Assembly: GCF_011694815.1 (NCBI RefSeq)
Contig: NZ_CP050177.1
Span: 4,875,001-4,939,000, forward strand
Source: Streptomyces liangshanensis
GTDB taxonomy: Bacteria > Actinomycetota > Actinomycetes > Streptomycetales > Streptomycetaceae
Length of the DNA stretch: 64,000 nt
Direction of reading: 5' to 3'
Shown here: piece by piece, positions 37,964 to 47,300 of the stretch
Position numbering within the stretch: position 1 is the first letter of the stretch
Layout: each line of letters opens with the position of its first letter
Position numbers and translations under genes: made by a program
The notes under the pieces: generated by a model
Told to the model about the DNA's origin: nothing
The model's database searches: none
The model's input: the letters and a program-made list of their open reading frames with translations, nothing else

Positions 37964-38647
37964 CTACAGCGACAGCTCCGTGCGGTACGCCTCCAGGCGG
38001 TCGGCCAGTTCGCGGGGGTGGCCGAGCATCGGGCAGTGGTCGCCGGGCATCTCGTCCGGGGTGAAGCCGAGCCGCTCCCGCACGATCCGCCGCAGGTACG
38101 CGGCGGGGAGGAAGCGGTCGTCCCTGGCCAGCAGGAACCGCGTGGGCACGGCCGGCCACGCGGCCAGTGGCCAGGGCTTCATGAACGGGGTGGCCGACTG
38201 CGCCCGCGCGTGCTCCTGGGCCCCGGCGGCCAGTTCGGGCGGGGTGTCGTGGTGGAACAGCGCCACGGTGTCGTCCGGATCCCGGCCGTCCCGCTCGTCC
38301 TGCTCCCGCCTGGCCTCCTCGTGACCGGTGTTGCCCCACCACTCGCCCGGGCTCTCGCCCGGCGCCGGGATCTGCGCCTGGAGCAGCACCAGCAGGCCGA
38401 CCGGCAGGCGGTCGCAGACCAGCGGGGCGGTGAACCCGCCGAAGGAGTGGGCCACCACGATCAGGTCCCCGCGCCCCCCGACGGCCCCGACCGCCGCGTC
38501 CGCGTACTCGGCCAGCCCGGCCGCGTTGTCCTCGCAGGGCAGGTCGACGGCCACCACGTCGTGGCCCCGCGCGCGCAGCTCGGCCTCCAGCGGGTGCCAG
38601 TACCAGGTGTCGGTCCCGGCGCCGGGAAGCAGGACGTACGTGGCCAT
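37964..38647 (-). CDS. alpha/beta hydrolase (salicylate esterase/MenH-like)
   Basis: This is a 227-residue alpha/beta-fold hydrolase. The oxyanion region is VLLPGAGTDTWYWHPL, the nucleophile elbow is VVAHSFGGF (Ser about residue 73), the acid is probably in LARDDRFLP, and the His is in PGDHCPMLGHP. The sequence style matches plant methylesterase-like hydrolases acting on small esters. ATG 38647 begins two bases after the stop of the PLP decarboxylase-like gene, so they form an operon transcribed away from hutU. The substrate is unknown. Confidence 0.9.
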   Translation of the reverse strand: MATYVLLPGAGTDTWYWHPLEAELRARGHDVVAVDLPCEDNAAGLAEYADAAVGAVGGRGDLIVVAHSFGGFTAPLVCDRLPVGLLVLLQAQIPAPGESPGEWWGNTGHEEARREQDERDGRDPDDTVALFHHDTPPELAAGAQEHARAQSATPFMKPWPLAAWPAVPTRFLLARDDRFLPAAYLRRIVRERLGFTPDEMPGDHCPMLGHPRELADRLEAYRTELSL

Positions 38648-38649
38648 GG

Positions 38650-40119
38650 TCAGTGTCCTTCCGGCAGCTCGTCGCGGTCCGCGCGCAGGGCGTCCGCGTG
38701 CGCGCCGCCCGACTCGGCGACGATCTCCTCGACCGTCTGGGGGGTCCGTACGGTGGCGAAGCGGATCCCGCCGCCGTCGCCCGGCGAGGGGAGGAAGCCG
38801 TAGATCCCCGGGCGGGCCAGGCTGTTGTAGGCGTAGTGGTTCGAGAAGTAGTACGCGCCGGTGTCGAGCGCGGCCACCAGGTCGCCCTGGCCGAGCAGCG
38901 GCAGCGACCGGTTCTCGGCGAGCAGGTCGCCCGCGAAGCAGGCGGGCCCCGCGACGTCCTGTGCCACGACCGGGCCCGTCCGCGGGTGACCCCCGGCGTC
39001 GTACGCGGCGATGCGCAGTGGCCAGGACGCGGGGTCGTAGACCGTACGGGTGGCGAGCTGCGCGCCCGCGTGGGTGACCGCGATGGGGCGGCCGCCCGCG
39101 GACTTGGCGTACTCGACGCGGGCCAGGACCGTGCCGTGCTTGGCGAGCAGCGAGCGCCCGAACTCGGTGACCACCCCGTACCTGCCGTCGAGCAGCCCGG
39201 GGACGGTGTCGCGCAGGAGCCGCGCGTACGCCGCGTACGTCGGGGTCTCGTCGTCCGAGGTGAAGTTCACCGGGAGGCCGCCACCGATGTCGATGGTGTC
39301 GATCTGCTGCCGGCCGGCGGCCGCGTTGATCTCCTCGGCCAGTTCGTACGTCTCGCGGACGCCGCGTGCCATCAGTTCCAGCGGGACGCCCTGCGAGCCG
39401 GTGTGGGTGTGCAGCCGGGTGAGCCAGGGCCGGTCGAGGCAGGCGCGGACGACCCAGGAGCGGGAGCCCTCGTCGCGCAGGGCGACGCCGAACTTGGACG
39501 TGGCGGTGGCGGTGGACAGGGCGCCGATGGAACCGCCGCCGACCTGCGGGTTGACGCGCAGGCCGAGGGGCGAGCGGGGGCCGGGGCCTGGCGAGCCGAC
39601 GAGCGCGTCGAGGCGGCCCAGCTCCTGCGGGTTGTCGGCGTTGACCGCGACGCCGAGGGCGAGGGCCTGGCGCAGCTCGGCGGTGGTCTTGGCGGGGGAG
39701 TCGAGCACGGTGTGCTCCGCCCGTACGCCCGCCGCCGCGGCCAGCGCCAGTTCGCCGGGGCTGGCGACCTCGGCGCCGATGCCCTCGTCGTACAGCAGCC
39801 GCAGGACCGGGACCAGCGGGGTGGCCTTCACGGCGAAGGCGTGCAGGACGGCCGTGCCGGGGGCGGTGACCTCGGCGAACGCGGACCTGAGCGCGGCGGC
39901 GGACGCGCGGATCCCGGCCACGTCGAGCAGGGCGATCACGGCCCGCTCCTCGCTGAGCAGCCCCTGCGCGACGGCGGCCAGTACGGCCCGGTCGCGCCGG
40001 GCGGGCGCGCCCTCGGCGGCCGGGCCGTCCTCCCGGCCGGCCGCGTGCCCGCTCTCCCGGTCGTCCCCGGGGTCGTTCCCCCGGCTGTGGTCTTCGTCGG
40101 TCTCGCGGTCCAGGCCCAT
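38650..40119 (-). CDS. fold-type III PLP-dependent decarboxylase (LysA/Y4yA-like)
   Basis: This is a 489-residue protein with an alanine-racemase-like barrel and a C-terminal beta domain, as in diaminopimelate decarboxylase. The PLP lysine is in LHAFAVKATPLVPVL, the phosphate-binding Gly-rich segment in DTIDIGGGLPVNF, the region EFGRSLLAKHGTVLARVEY precedes the partner loop, and the C-terminal domain shows GDLVAALDTGAYYFSNHYAYN. About 50 charged residues precede the barrel. Compared with true LysA some substrate positions differ, so it more likely acts on another amino acid. ATG 40119 is the only in-frame start fitting the domain; the ribosome site is weak. It is divergent from hutU. Confidence 0.82.
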   Translation of the reverse strand: MGLDRETDEDHSRGNDPGDDRESGHAAGREDGPAAEGAPARRDRAVLAAVAQGLLSEERAVIALLDVAGIRASAAALRSAFAEVTAPGTAVLHAFAVKATPLVPVLRLLYDEGIGAEVASPGELALAAAAGVRAEHTVLDSPAKTTAELRQALALGVAVNADNPQELGRLDALVGSPGPGPRSPLGLRVNPQVGGGSIGALSTATATSKFGVALRDEGSRSWVVRACLDRPWLTRLHTHTGSQGVPLELMARGVRETYELAEEINAAAGRQQIDTIDIGGGLPVNFTSDDETPTYAAYARLLRDTVPGLLDGRYGVVTEFGRSLLAKHGTVLARVEYAKSAGGRPIAVTHAGAQLATRTVYDPASWPLRIAAYDAGGHPRTGPVVAQDVAGPACFAGDLLAENRSLPLLGQGDLVAALDTGAYYFSNHYAYNSLARPGIYGFLPSPGDGGGIRFATVRTPQTVEEIVAESGGAHADALRADRDELPEGH

Positions 40120-40206
40120 GGAGGTCAGCCAATCATCGTTGTCGGCCGATCGCCGTCGATTTGCCGCCGTTCTGCCGCCGATCGGACCGCGCGGGCCCCG
40201 CGCCTG

Positions 40207-40243
40207 TTGACTACAACTATTCATCCGTCCAGGATGTGAATAG
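40207..40243 (+). promoter_or_regulatory. hutU promoter with overlapping inverted repeat
   Basis: TTGACT (40207-40212) and CAGGAT (40230-40235) are spaced 17 bp apart, upstream of hutU. CTATTCA (40217-40223) and TGAATAG (40237-40243) form an inverted repeat that covers the spacer and the -10 box, so a repressor bound there would block transcription. The region also serves the divergent decarboxylase gene. Confidence 0.65.
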
Positions 40244-40315
40244 ATCGACCAACATGACGTGTGCGGCGGCCCACCCCGGTCCACCGCCCACCACCCCCAT
40301 GGAGGAGGCATCGCC

Positions 40316-42019
40316 ATGTCAGGATCCCGACCCGTACGGGCAGCGCGCGGTACGGAACTGAGCGCCCTGGGATGGCAGCAGGAGGCCGCCCTGCGCATGC
40401 TCCAGAACAACCTGGACCCCGAGGTCGCCGAGCACCCCGACCAGCTCGTCGTCTACGGCGGCACGGGCAAGGCGGCCCGCGACTGGCGCTCGTACGACGC
40501 CATGGTCCGTACGCTGCGCACGCTCAAGCAGGACGAGACGATGCTCGTCCAGTCCGGCCGCCCGGTGGGCGTCCTGCAGACCCACGAATGGGCGCCGCGG
40601 GTCCTGCTCGCCAACTCCAACCTGGTGGGGGACTGGGCGAACTGGGAGGAGTTCCGGCGCCTGGAGGCCCTCGGGCTCACCATGTACGGGCAGATGACGG
40701 CCGGTTCGTGGATCTACATCGGGACGCAGGGCATCCTCCAGGGCACGTACGAGACGTTCGCGGCCGTCGCCGCCAAGAAGTTCGGCGGCACGCTCGCCGG
40801 GACGATCACCCTGACCGCCGGGCTCGGCGGCATGGGCGGCGCCCAGCCGCTCGCCGTGACCATGAACGACGGCGTGGCCATCTGCATCGACTGCGACCCG
40901 CGCGCCATCGACCGCCGCATCGAGCACCGCTACCTGGACGTGAAGGCCGGCAACCTCGCCCACGCCCTCCAGCTGGCCACCGAGGCCCGCGACGCGCGCC
41001 GCCCGCTGTCCATCGGCCTGCTGGGCAACGCGGCCGAGCTGCTGCCCCGCATGCTCGCCGAGGGCGCCCCCATCGACATCGTCACGGACCAGACCTCCGC
41101 CCACGACCCGCTCGCCTACCTCCCGCTCGGCGTCGACTTCGACGACATGGCCGCCTACGCCACCGAGAAGCCCGCCGACTTCACCCTGCGCGCCCGCGAG
41201 TCGATGGCGCGGCACGTCGAGGCGATGGTCGGCTTCATGGACGCCGGCGCCGAGGTCTTCGACTACGGCAACTCCATCCGCGGCGAGGCACAACTCGCCG
41301 GGTACGAGCGGGCCTTCGCCTTCCCCGGCTTCGTCCCCGCCTACATCAGGCCGCTGTTCAGCGAGGGCAAGGGCCCGTTCCGCTGGGCGGCCCTGTCCGG
41401 CGAGGCGTCCGACATCCACAAGACCGACAAGGCGATCCTCGAACTCTTCCCCGAGAACGAGTCCCTGCACCGCTGGATCAAACTGGCCGGCGAACGTGTC
41501 CACTTCCAGGGCCTCCCCGCCCGGATCTGCTGGCTCGGGTACGGCGAGCGCGACAAGGCGGGCGAGCGGTTCAACGACATGGTCGCCTCCGGCGAACTGG
41601 CCGCGCCCGTCGTCATCGGCCGCGACCACCTGGACGCGGGCTCCGTCGCCTCCCCGTACCGCGAGACCGAGTCCATGCTCGACGGCTCCGATGCCATCGC
41701 CGACTGGCCGCTCCTCAACGCCATGGTCAACGTCGCCTCCGGGGCCTCCTGGGTCTCCATCCACCACGGCGGCGGCGTCGGCATGGGCCGCTCCCTCCAC
41801 GCCGGGCAGGTCACCGTCGCCGACGGCACGAAGCTCGCCGGCGAGAAGATCCGCCGCGTCCTGACGAACGACCCGGGCATGGGCGTCATCCGGCACGTCG
41901 ACGCCGGCTACGACATCGCCGAGAGGGTCGCCGAGGAGCGCGGCGTCCGCGTCCCGATGCGCGAGGGCGCCGCCGACGACTCCGCCGCCCCGACCACGAC
42001 GGAGGGCACCCCCGCGTGA
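40316..42019 (+). CDS. hutU: urocanate hydratase
   Basis: This is a 567-residue NAD+-dependent urocanase, second step of histidine breakdown (urocanate to 4-imidazolone-5-propionate). The NAD-binding region is [22 protein letters not shown], the catalytic Cys-containing segment is [21 protein letters not shown] with [13 protein letters not shown], and [17 protein letters not shown] is near the C-terminus. [14 protein letters not shown] and [18 protein letters not shown] are diagnostic at the N-terminus. ATG 40316 follows GGAGGAGGC. The first gene of a four-gene hut operon, it overlaps the amidohydrolase gene by four bases (GTGA). Confidence 0.97.
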   Translation: MSGSRPVRAARGTELSALGWQQEAALRMLQNNLDPEVAEHPDQLVVYGGTGKAARDWRSYDAMVRTLRTLKQDETMLVQSGRPVGVLQTHEWAPRVLLANSNLVGDWANWEEFRRLEALGLTMYGQMTAGSWIYIGTQGILQGTYETFAAVAAKKFGGTLAGTITLTAGLGGMGGAQPLAVTMNDGVAICIDCDPRAIDRRIEHRYLDVKAGNLAHALQLATEARDARRPLSIGLLGNAAELLPRMLAEGAPIDIVTDQTSAHDPLAYLPLGVDFDDMAAYATEKPADFTLRARESMARHVEAMVGFMDAGAEVFDYGNSIRGEAQLAGYERAFAFPGFVPAYIRPLFSEGKGPFRWAALSGEASDIHKTDKAILELFPENESLHRWIKLAGERVHFQGLPARICWLGYGERDKAGERFNDMVASGELAAPVVIGRDHLDAGSVASPYRETESMLDGSDAIADWPLLNAMVNVASGASWVSIHHGGGVGMGRSLHAGQVTVADGTKLAGEKIRRVLTNDPGMGVIRHVDAGYDIAERVAEERGVRVPMREGAADDSAAPTTTEGTPA

Positions 42020-43296
42020 CCTCCCCCACCCCGCACCCGAGCACCCCCGCCGCGGGAGCCGGGGCGGTCGCGAACCCGCCCTCCTTCCAGGAGATGTGGC
42101 GCGACCTCGCCCCCCTCGGCCGCGACGCCACCAGCCACGGCTACCGCCGCTACGCGTGGACCGCCGCCGACACCGACTGCCGCGCCTGGTTCCGCGCCCA
42201 GGCCGAGTCCCGCGGCCTGGTCCACGAAGTCGACCGCAACGGCAACCAGTGGGCCTGGCTCGGCGACCCCCTCGCCGGGGACGCCGTCGTCACCGGCTCC
42301 CACCTCGACTCCGTCCCGGACGGCGGCGCCTTCGACGGCCCGCTCGGTGTGGTGTCCTCCTTCGCCGCCCTGGACGAACTGCGCCGCAGGGGAGCGCGGT
42401 TCACCAGGCCCCTGGCCGTCACCAACTTCGGTGACGAGGAAGGGGCCCGCTTCGGCCTCGCCTGCGTCGGCTCCCGGCTCACCGCCGGACAGCTCACCGC
42501 CGAGAAGGCGTACGCCCTGCGCGACGGCGAAGGAGTCACCCTGCCCCGCGCGATGGAGGCCGCGGGACACGACCCCGCCACCCTCGGCCCCGACCCCGAA
42601 CGCCTCGCCCGTATCGGCGCGTACGTCGAACTCCACGTCGAGCAGGGCCGCGCCCTCGACCTGTCCGGCGACCCCGTCGGCATCGCCTCGGCGATCTGGC
42701 CGCACGGCCGCTGGCGGTTCGACTTCCGCGGCGAGGCCAACCACGCGGGCACCACCCGCCTCGCCGACCGCCGCGACCCGATGCTGACGTACGCCGAGAC
42801 CGTCCTCGCCGCCCGCCGCGAGGCCGAGCTGGCCGGGGCCCTCGCCACCTTCGGCAAGATCTCCGTCGAACCCAACGGCGTCAACGCCATCCCCTCCCTC
42901 GTCCGCGGCTGGCTGGACTCCCGCGCCCCCGACCAGGCCACCCTCGACACCGTCGTCGCCGGGATCGAGACGGCCGCCCGCGACGCCGCCGAGCGCGCCG
43001 GGATCGACCTGGGTGTCGTACGGGAGTCCTTCACGCCCGTCGTCGAGTTCGAGCACGCCCTGCGCGACGAACTGGCCAGGATCCTCGCCGCCGGCGGCCG
43101 GACCCCCCTCCCGGTCCTCGGCACCGGCGCCGGGCACGACGCGGGCATTTTGTCCGGATCCATTCCGACCGCCATGCTGTTCGTACGGAACCCGACCGGC
43201 GTATCGCACTCCCCGGCCGAGTCCGCGGCCGAGGACGACTGCGTGGCGGGCGTCCTGGCACTGGCCGACGTACTGGAAGGACTGGCGTGCGCATGA
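42016..43296 (+). CDS. M20-family amidohydrolase in the hut operon (allantoate amidohydrolase-like)
   Basis: This is a 426-residue dinuclear-metal amidase of the allantoate/carbamoyl-amino-acid hydrolase family. Metal-binding motifs are [20 protein letters not shown] (His and Asp), [11 protein letters not shown] (Glu pair), [12 protein letters not shown] (His) and [11 protein letters not shown] (His). The dimerisation domain contains [13 protein letters not shown]. By sequence alone it would be called allantoate amidohydrolase. Its position between hutU and hutF, coupled on both sides, suggests that it removes the formyl group from N-formylglutamate, the product of HutF, taking the place of a standard HutG. 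GTG 42016 overlaps the hutU stop. Confidence 0.88.
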   Translation: MTSPTPHPSTPAAGAGAVANPPSFQEMWRDLAPLGRDATSHGYRRYAWTAADTDCRAWFRAQAESRGLVHEVDRNGNQWAWLGDPLAGDAVVTGSHLDSVPDGGAFDGPLGVVSSFAALDELRRRGARFTRPLAVTNFGDEEGARFGLACVGSRLTAGQLTAEKAYALRDGEGVTLPRAMEAAGHDPATLGPDPERLARIGAYVELHVEQGRALDLSGDPVGIASAIWPHGRWRFDFRGEANHAGTTRLADRRDPMLTYAETVLAARREAELAGALATFGKISVEPNGVNAIPSLVRGWLDSRAPDQATLDTVVAGIETAARDAAERAGIDLGVVRESFTPVVEFEHALRDELARILAAGGRTPLPVLGTGAGHDAGILSGSIPTAMLFVRNPTGVSHSPAESAAEDDCVAGVLALADVLEGLACA

Positions 43297-44672
43297 CGCA
43301 GGGACCCGGCACCACCTACTGGCTGGAGCACGCCTGGCTCGACCACCACGTCGAGCCCGGCGTGGCCGTCGACGTCGCCGACGGCAGGATCACCGCCGTC
43401 CGCACCGAGACCGACACCCCGCCCCCCGGCGCCGTGGCCCTGCGCGGCCTGACCCTCCCCGGGCTCGCCAACACCCACTCCCACGCCTTCCACCGCGCCC
43501 TGCGCGGCACGGTCCAGGTCGGCTCCGGCACCTTCTGGACCTGGCGCGAGCTGATGTACCGCACCGCCGCCCGCCTCACCCCCGACTCGTACCACGCCCT
43601 CGCCCGGGCCGTGTACGCCGAGATGGCCCTGGCCGGCATCACCTGTGTGGGTGAGTTCCACTACCTCCACCACGGGCCCGACGGCACCCCCTACGACCGG
43701 CCGAACGCCATGGGCGAGGCGCTCATCGCGGCCGCCGCCGACGCCGGCATCAGGATCACCCTCCTCGACACCGCCTACCTCGCGTCCGGCATCTCCACGG
43801 CGCGCGGCGGCTCCGTCCCCGACCGCCACCAGGTCCGCTTCTCCGACGGCACCGCCGACTCCTGGGCGGAACGCGCCTCCGCCCTCCACGACAGCGCCCG
43901 CGACACCTCCCACGCCCGGATCGGCGCGGCCATCCACTCCGTACGCGCCGTCCCGGCCGAACAGCTCTCGACCGTCGCCGCCTGGGCCGAGGCCCGCCGC
44001 GCCCCCCTGCACGTGCACCTCTCCGAGCAGACCGCCGAGAACGAGGCCTGCCTCGCCGTCCACGGCCGCACCCCCGCGCAACTGCTCCACGACCACGGCG
44101 TCCTCGGCGCCCGTACCACCGGCATCCACAACACCCACCTCACCGACGAGGACATCGCGCTGCTCGGCGCCACCCACACCGGCACCTGCATGTGCCCCAC
44201 CACGGAACGCGACCTCGCCGACGGCATCGGACCCGCCGCCCAGCTCCAGCGCGCGGGCTCGCCGCTCTCGCTCGGCAGCGACAGCCACGCCGTGATCGAC
44301 CTCTTCGAGGAAGCCCGCGCGATGGAGCTCAACGAACGCCTGCGCACCCGCACCCGCGGCCACTGGACCGCCGGCGCCCTGCTCCACGCCGCCTCCGCCG
44401 ACGGCCACGCGGCCCTCGGCTGGCCCGAGGCGGGCCGGATCGAACCAGGGGCGCTCGCCGACCTGGTCACGATCGCCCTGGACTCGGTCAGGACAGCGGG
44501 GCCACTGCCCCGGCTCGGAGCGGAGACCGCCGTATTCGCCGCCTCCGCGGCTGATGTACGCCACACGGTCGTGAGCGGCCGTCATGTGGTCCAGGACGGG
44601 GTCCACTCACTCGTCCCCGATACGGCGCGGGCCCTCGCCGAGGCGATCGGAGCCCTGGCCCACCGCGTCTGA
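43287..44672 (+). CDS. hutF: formimidoylglutamate deiminase
   Basis: This is a 461-residue zinc amidohydrolase that converts N-formimino-L-glutamate to N-formyl-L-glutamate and ammonia. Motifs are [15 protein letters not shown] (HxH zinc site), the [11 protein letters not shown] loop, [15 protein letters not shown] (His and substrate-binding Glu) and [20 protein letters not shown] (catalytic Asp and HutF-specific segment). The start is GTG 43287, placed 5 bp after GGAAGGA; ATG 43293 in an ATGA overlap is an equal alternative. Together with hutU, hutI and the amidohydrolase it completes a formylglutamate-type histidine pathway from urocanate. Confidence 0.94.
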   Translation: MRMTQGPGTTYWLEHAWLDHHVEPGVAVDVADGRITAVRTETDTPPPGAVALRGLTLPGLANTHSHAFHRALRGTVQVGSGTFWTWRELMYRTAARLTPDSYHALARAVYAEMALAGITCVGEFHYLHHGPDGTPYDRPNAMGEALIAAAADAGIRITLLDTAYLASGISTARGGSVPDRHQVRFSDGTADSWAERASALHDSARDTSHARIGAAIHSVRAVPAEQLSTVAAWAEARRAPLHVHLSEQTAENEACLAVHGRTPAQLLHDHGVLGARTTGIHNTHLTDEDIALLGATHTGTCMCPTTERDLADGIGPAAQLQRAGSPLSLGSDSHAVIDLFEEARAMELNERLRTRTRGHWTAGALLHAASADGHAALGWPEAGRIEPGALADLVTIALDSVRTAGPLPRLGAETAVFAASAADVRHTVVSGRHVVQDGVHSLVPDTARALAEAIGALAHRV

Positions 44673-44764
44673 CCGGCCCACCGCGGCCGGCGGACCCTCC
44701 GCGTCCCCCAGACCCTCCGCGACCGGCCCCCGCCGGCCCGCCGCCGAAGGAGCGCATCCCCACC

Positions 44765-46045
44765 ATGGCCAAGAGCCCCCCGAACAGCAGGCCGAACACC
44801 ACGCCGGACAGCACCCCGGACACCGCCACCACGTTCAGCGACACCGCCGCCACCACGGCGAGCACCGCCCTCACCCACATCGCCGCTCTGGTCACCAACG
44901 ACCCCTCCCTCGGTGACGGATCCCCCATCGGTCTGATCCAGGACGCGGCCGTCGTCATCGAAGGCGACCGAGTCGTCTGGGTCGGTGAATCAAGCAAAGC
45001 ACCCCCCACTGACAACGCCCTCGACCTCGGCGGCAGGGCCGTCGTCCCCGGCTTCGTCGACTCCCACTCCCACCTCGTCTTCGCCGGCGACCGCACCGCC
45101 GAGTTCAACGCCAGGATGTCCGGCCGCGCCTACACCGCCGGCGGCATCCGCACCACCGTCGCCGCCACCCGCGCCGCCTCCGACGCCGACCTCACCGCCA
45201 ACGTCGCCCGCTACGTCGCCGAGGCCCTGCGCCAGGGCACCACCACCCAGGAGACCAAGTCCGGCTACGGCCTGACCGTCGAGGACGAGGCACGCGCCCT
45301 GCGCATCGCGAGCGACCACACCGACGAGGTCACCTACCTCGGCGCCCACATCGTCCCGCCCGACCACGCCGACGACCCCGCCGCGTACGTCGCGCTCGTC
45401 ACCGGCGACATGCTCGACGCCTGCGCCCCGTACGCCCGTTGGATCGACGTCTTCTGCGAGACCGGCGCCTTCGACGGCGACCAGGCCCGCGCCATCCTCC
45501 TCGCGGGCCGCGCCAAGGGCCTGCACCCCCGGATCCACGCCAACCAGCTGTCCCACGGCCCCGGCGTGCAACTCGCCGTCGAACTCGACGCCGCCTCCGC
45601 CGACCACTGCACCCACCTCACCGACGCGGACGTCGACGCGCTCGCCCACAGCGACACGGTCGCCACGCTGCTCCCCGGCGCCGAGTTCTCCACCCGCGCC
45701 CCCTGGCCGGACGCCCGCAGGCTCCTCGACGCGGGCGCGACCGTCGCCCTCTCCACCGACTGCAACCCCGGCTCGTCCTTCACCTCGTCCATGCCGTTCT
45801 GCATGGCCCTCGCCGTACGGGACATGCGCATGACCCCCGACGAGGCGATCTGGTCCGCCACCGCGGGAGGCGCGCGCGCCCTGCGCCGTACGGACATCGG
45901 CCGCCTCACCCCCGGCGCCCGCGCCGACCTCACCGTCCTCGACGCCCCCAGCCACGTCCACCTCGCCTACCGCCCCGGCGTCCCGCTCGTCTCGTCGGTC
46001 TGGAGAGGCGGGGTGCGACTCCTGGGGAACGGGGTACGACTCTGA
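44765..46045 (+). CDS. hutI: imidazolonepropionase
   Basis: This is a 426-residue metal amidohydrolase that opens 4-imidazolone-5-propionate to N-formimino-L-glutamate. Diagnostic segments are [18 protein letters not shown] (HxH), [53 protein letters not shown] (metal His) and [20 protein letters not shown] (catalytic Asp). About 35 Thr/Ser/Pro-rich residues precede the domain and look disordered; a shorter start is possible, but GAAGGAG lies before ATG 44765. It is separated from hutF by 92 bp, so it may have its own ribosome site within the operon. The first enzyme, HutH, is not encoded here in canonical form. Confidence 0.95.
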   Translation: MAKSPPNSRPNTTPDSTPDTATTFSDTAATTASTALTHIAALVTNDPSLGDGSPIGLIQDAAVVIEGDRVVWVGESSKAPPTDNALDLGGRAVVPGFVDSHSHLVFAGDRTAEFNARMSGRAYTAGGIRTTVAATRAASDADLTANVARYVAEALRQGTTTQETKSGYGLTVEDEARALRIASDHTDEVTYLGAHIVPPDHADDPAAYVALVTGDMLDACAPYARWIDVFCETGAFDGDQARAILLAGRAKGLHPRIHANQLSHGPGVQLAVELDAASADHCTHLTDADVDALAHSDTVATLLPGAEFSTRAPWPDARRLLDAGATVALSTDCNPGSSFTSSMPFCMALAVRDMRMTPDEAIWSATAGGARALRRTDIGRLTPGARADLTVLDAPSHVHLAYRPGVPLVSSVWRGGVRLLGNGVRL

Positions 46046-46172
46046 GGCAGTGAGGGGCCGACGGGCCCTGTCCCGGCGGGGACACGGGCCGGTACCGTCC
46101 TCACGAGCGTGAGCCCACGAACGAGTCCATGGGGGACGTGGACACGCGGGGGCAGGGGACCGGGGGGTCGAG

Positions 46173-47270
46173 TTGAGCGACGTACGCAGCGCCGCGCGCA
46201 TCCGAGTGGTGGCGCCGGCGGAGTTGAGCGAGGAGGAGGCCGAGGCCTGGCGCGAACTGCGCGCCAAGTCCGGCGCACCCGCCAACCCGTTCATGGAACC
46301 GGAGTTCACCCGGGCGGTCGGCCGGGTACGCCCCCGGTCCAGGATCGCCGTCGTACGGGACGGGGACGAGCCCGCGGGGTTCTTCCCCTACGAAACAGGC
46401 CCGTTGGGGCAGGGCAGAGCCATCGGCCGGGGCGTCTCCGACTGCCAGGGCGCGGTCCTGCGCCCCGGACTACGGCTCGCCGCGGGCGAGTTGCTGCGCG
46501 CCTGCTCCCTCTCGGCCTGGGAGTTCGACAACCTCGAAGCGGGCCAGGACCTCTTCGTCCCGGCCGCCGCCGAGGAGTTCGAGTCACCGGTCATCGACGT
46601 CGGGCAGGGGTACGGGGCGTACGAGGCGGTCCTGCGGGCCCAGTCGCCCAAGTTCCTCAGGACGACCACCGCGAAGGAACGTAAACTCGGCCGCGAGACC
46701 GGCGGGACCCGCTTCGTCTTCGACGAACGCGACCCCCTGGCGCTGCGCACGCTCATGGGGTGGAAGTCCGCGCAGTACCGCAGGACGGGCCGCCGCGACC
46801 GCTTCGCCAAGGAGTGGATCAGCGAACTGGTACGGCAGTTGGCGGTCACGCGCGCGCCCCGCTGCTCGGGGGTGCTCTCCGTGCTGTACGCGGCGGACCG
46901 GCCCGTCGCCGCGCACTTCGGGCTGCGCTCGCGCACGGTCCTGTCGTGCTGGTTCCCGGCGTACGACCCCGAGTTCGCGAAGTTCTCGCCCGGCCTGATC
47001 CTCCACCTGCGGATGGCGGAGGCCGCCGCCGCCGAGGGGATCGGCCTGCTCGACCTGGGACGCGGGGCGGCCGAGTACAAGGACGCGCTGAAGACCGGCG
47101 CGCTGCGGGTGTACGAGGGCTCGTCGGTACGCCCGGGGCCCCGGGCGGCCCTGTCCTGGCTGGGCCGCGAACCGGCCCGCCGCGCACACAGTTTCGTACG
47201 CAACCGGCCGAGGCTGGCCGGCTACGCGCAGCGGACCCTGAACCAGGTGGGCCGCCTGCGTGACCGGTGA
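46173..47270 (+). CDS. CelD/BcsL-like GNAT acyltransferase
   Basis: This is a 365-residue protein with a FemAB/CelD-type double GNAT fold. Segments such as PFMEPEFTRAVGRVRPRSRI, FFPYETGPLGQGRAIGRGVS, LMGWKSAQYRRTGRRDRFAK and HFGLRSRTVLSCWFPAYDPE, followed by SPGLILHLRMAEAAAAEG, are typical. Relatives transfer acyl groups to, or help make, extracellular polysaccharides. The start is TTG 46173 after a G-rich ribosome site (GGGGGG). The next gene begins 30 bp later, so it opens a polysaccharide cluster. Its acyl donor and acceptor are unknown. Confidence 0.85.
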   Translation: MSDVRSAARIRVVAPAELSEEEAEAWRELRAKSGAPANPFMEPEFTRAVGRVRPRSRIAVVRDGDEPAGFFPYETGPLGQGRAIGRGVSDCQGAVLRPGLRLAAGELLRACSLSAWEFDNLEAGQDLFVPAAAEEFESPVIDVGQGYGAYEAVLRAQSPKFLRTTTAKERKLGRETGGTRFVFDERDPLALRTLMGWKSAQYRRTGRRDRFAKEWISELVRQLAVTRAPRCSGVLSVLYAADRPVAAHFGLRSRTVLSCWFPAYDPEFAKFSPGLILHLRMAEAAAAEGIGLLDLGRGAAEYKDALKTGALRVYEGSSVRPGPRAALSWLGREPARRAHSFVRNRPRLAGYAQRTLNQVGRLRDR

Positions 47271-47300
47271 CCACTGAGGGGCTGACGGGGGGAGTGAGCG

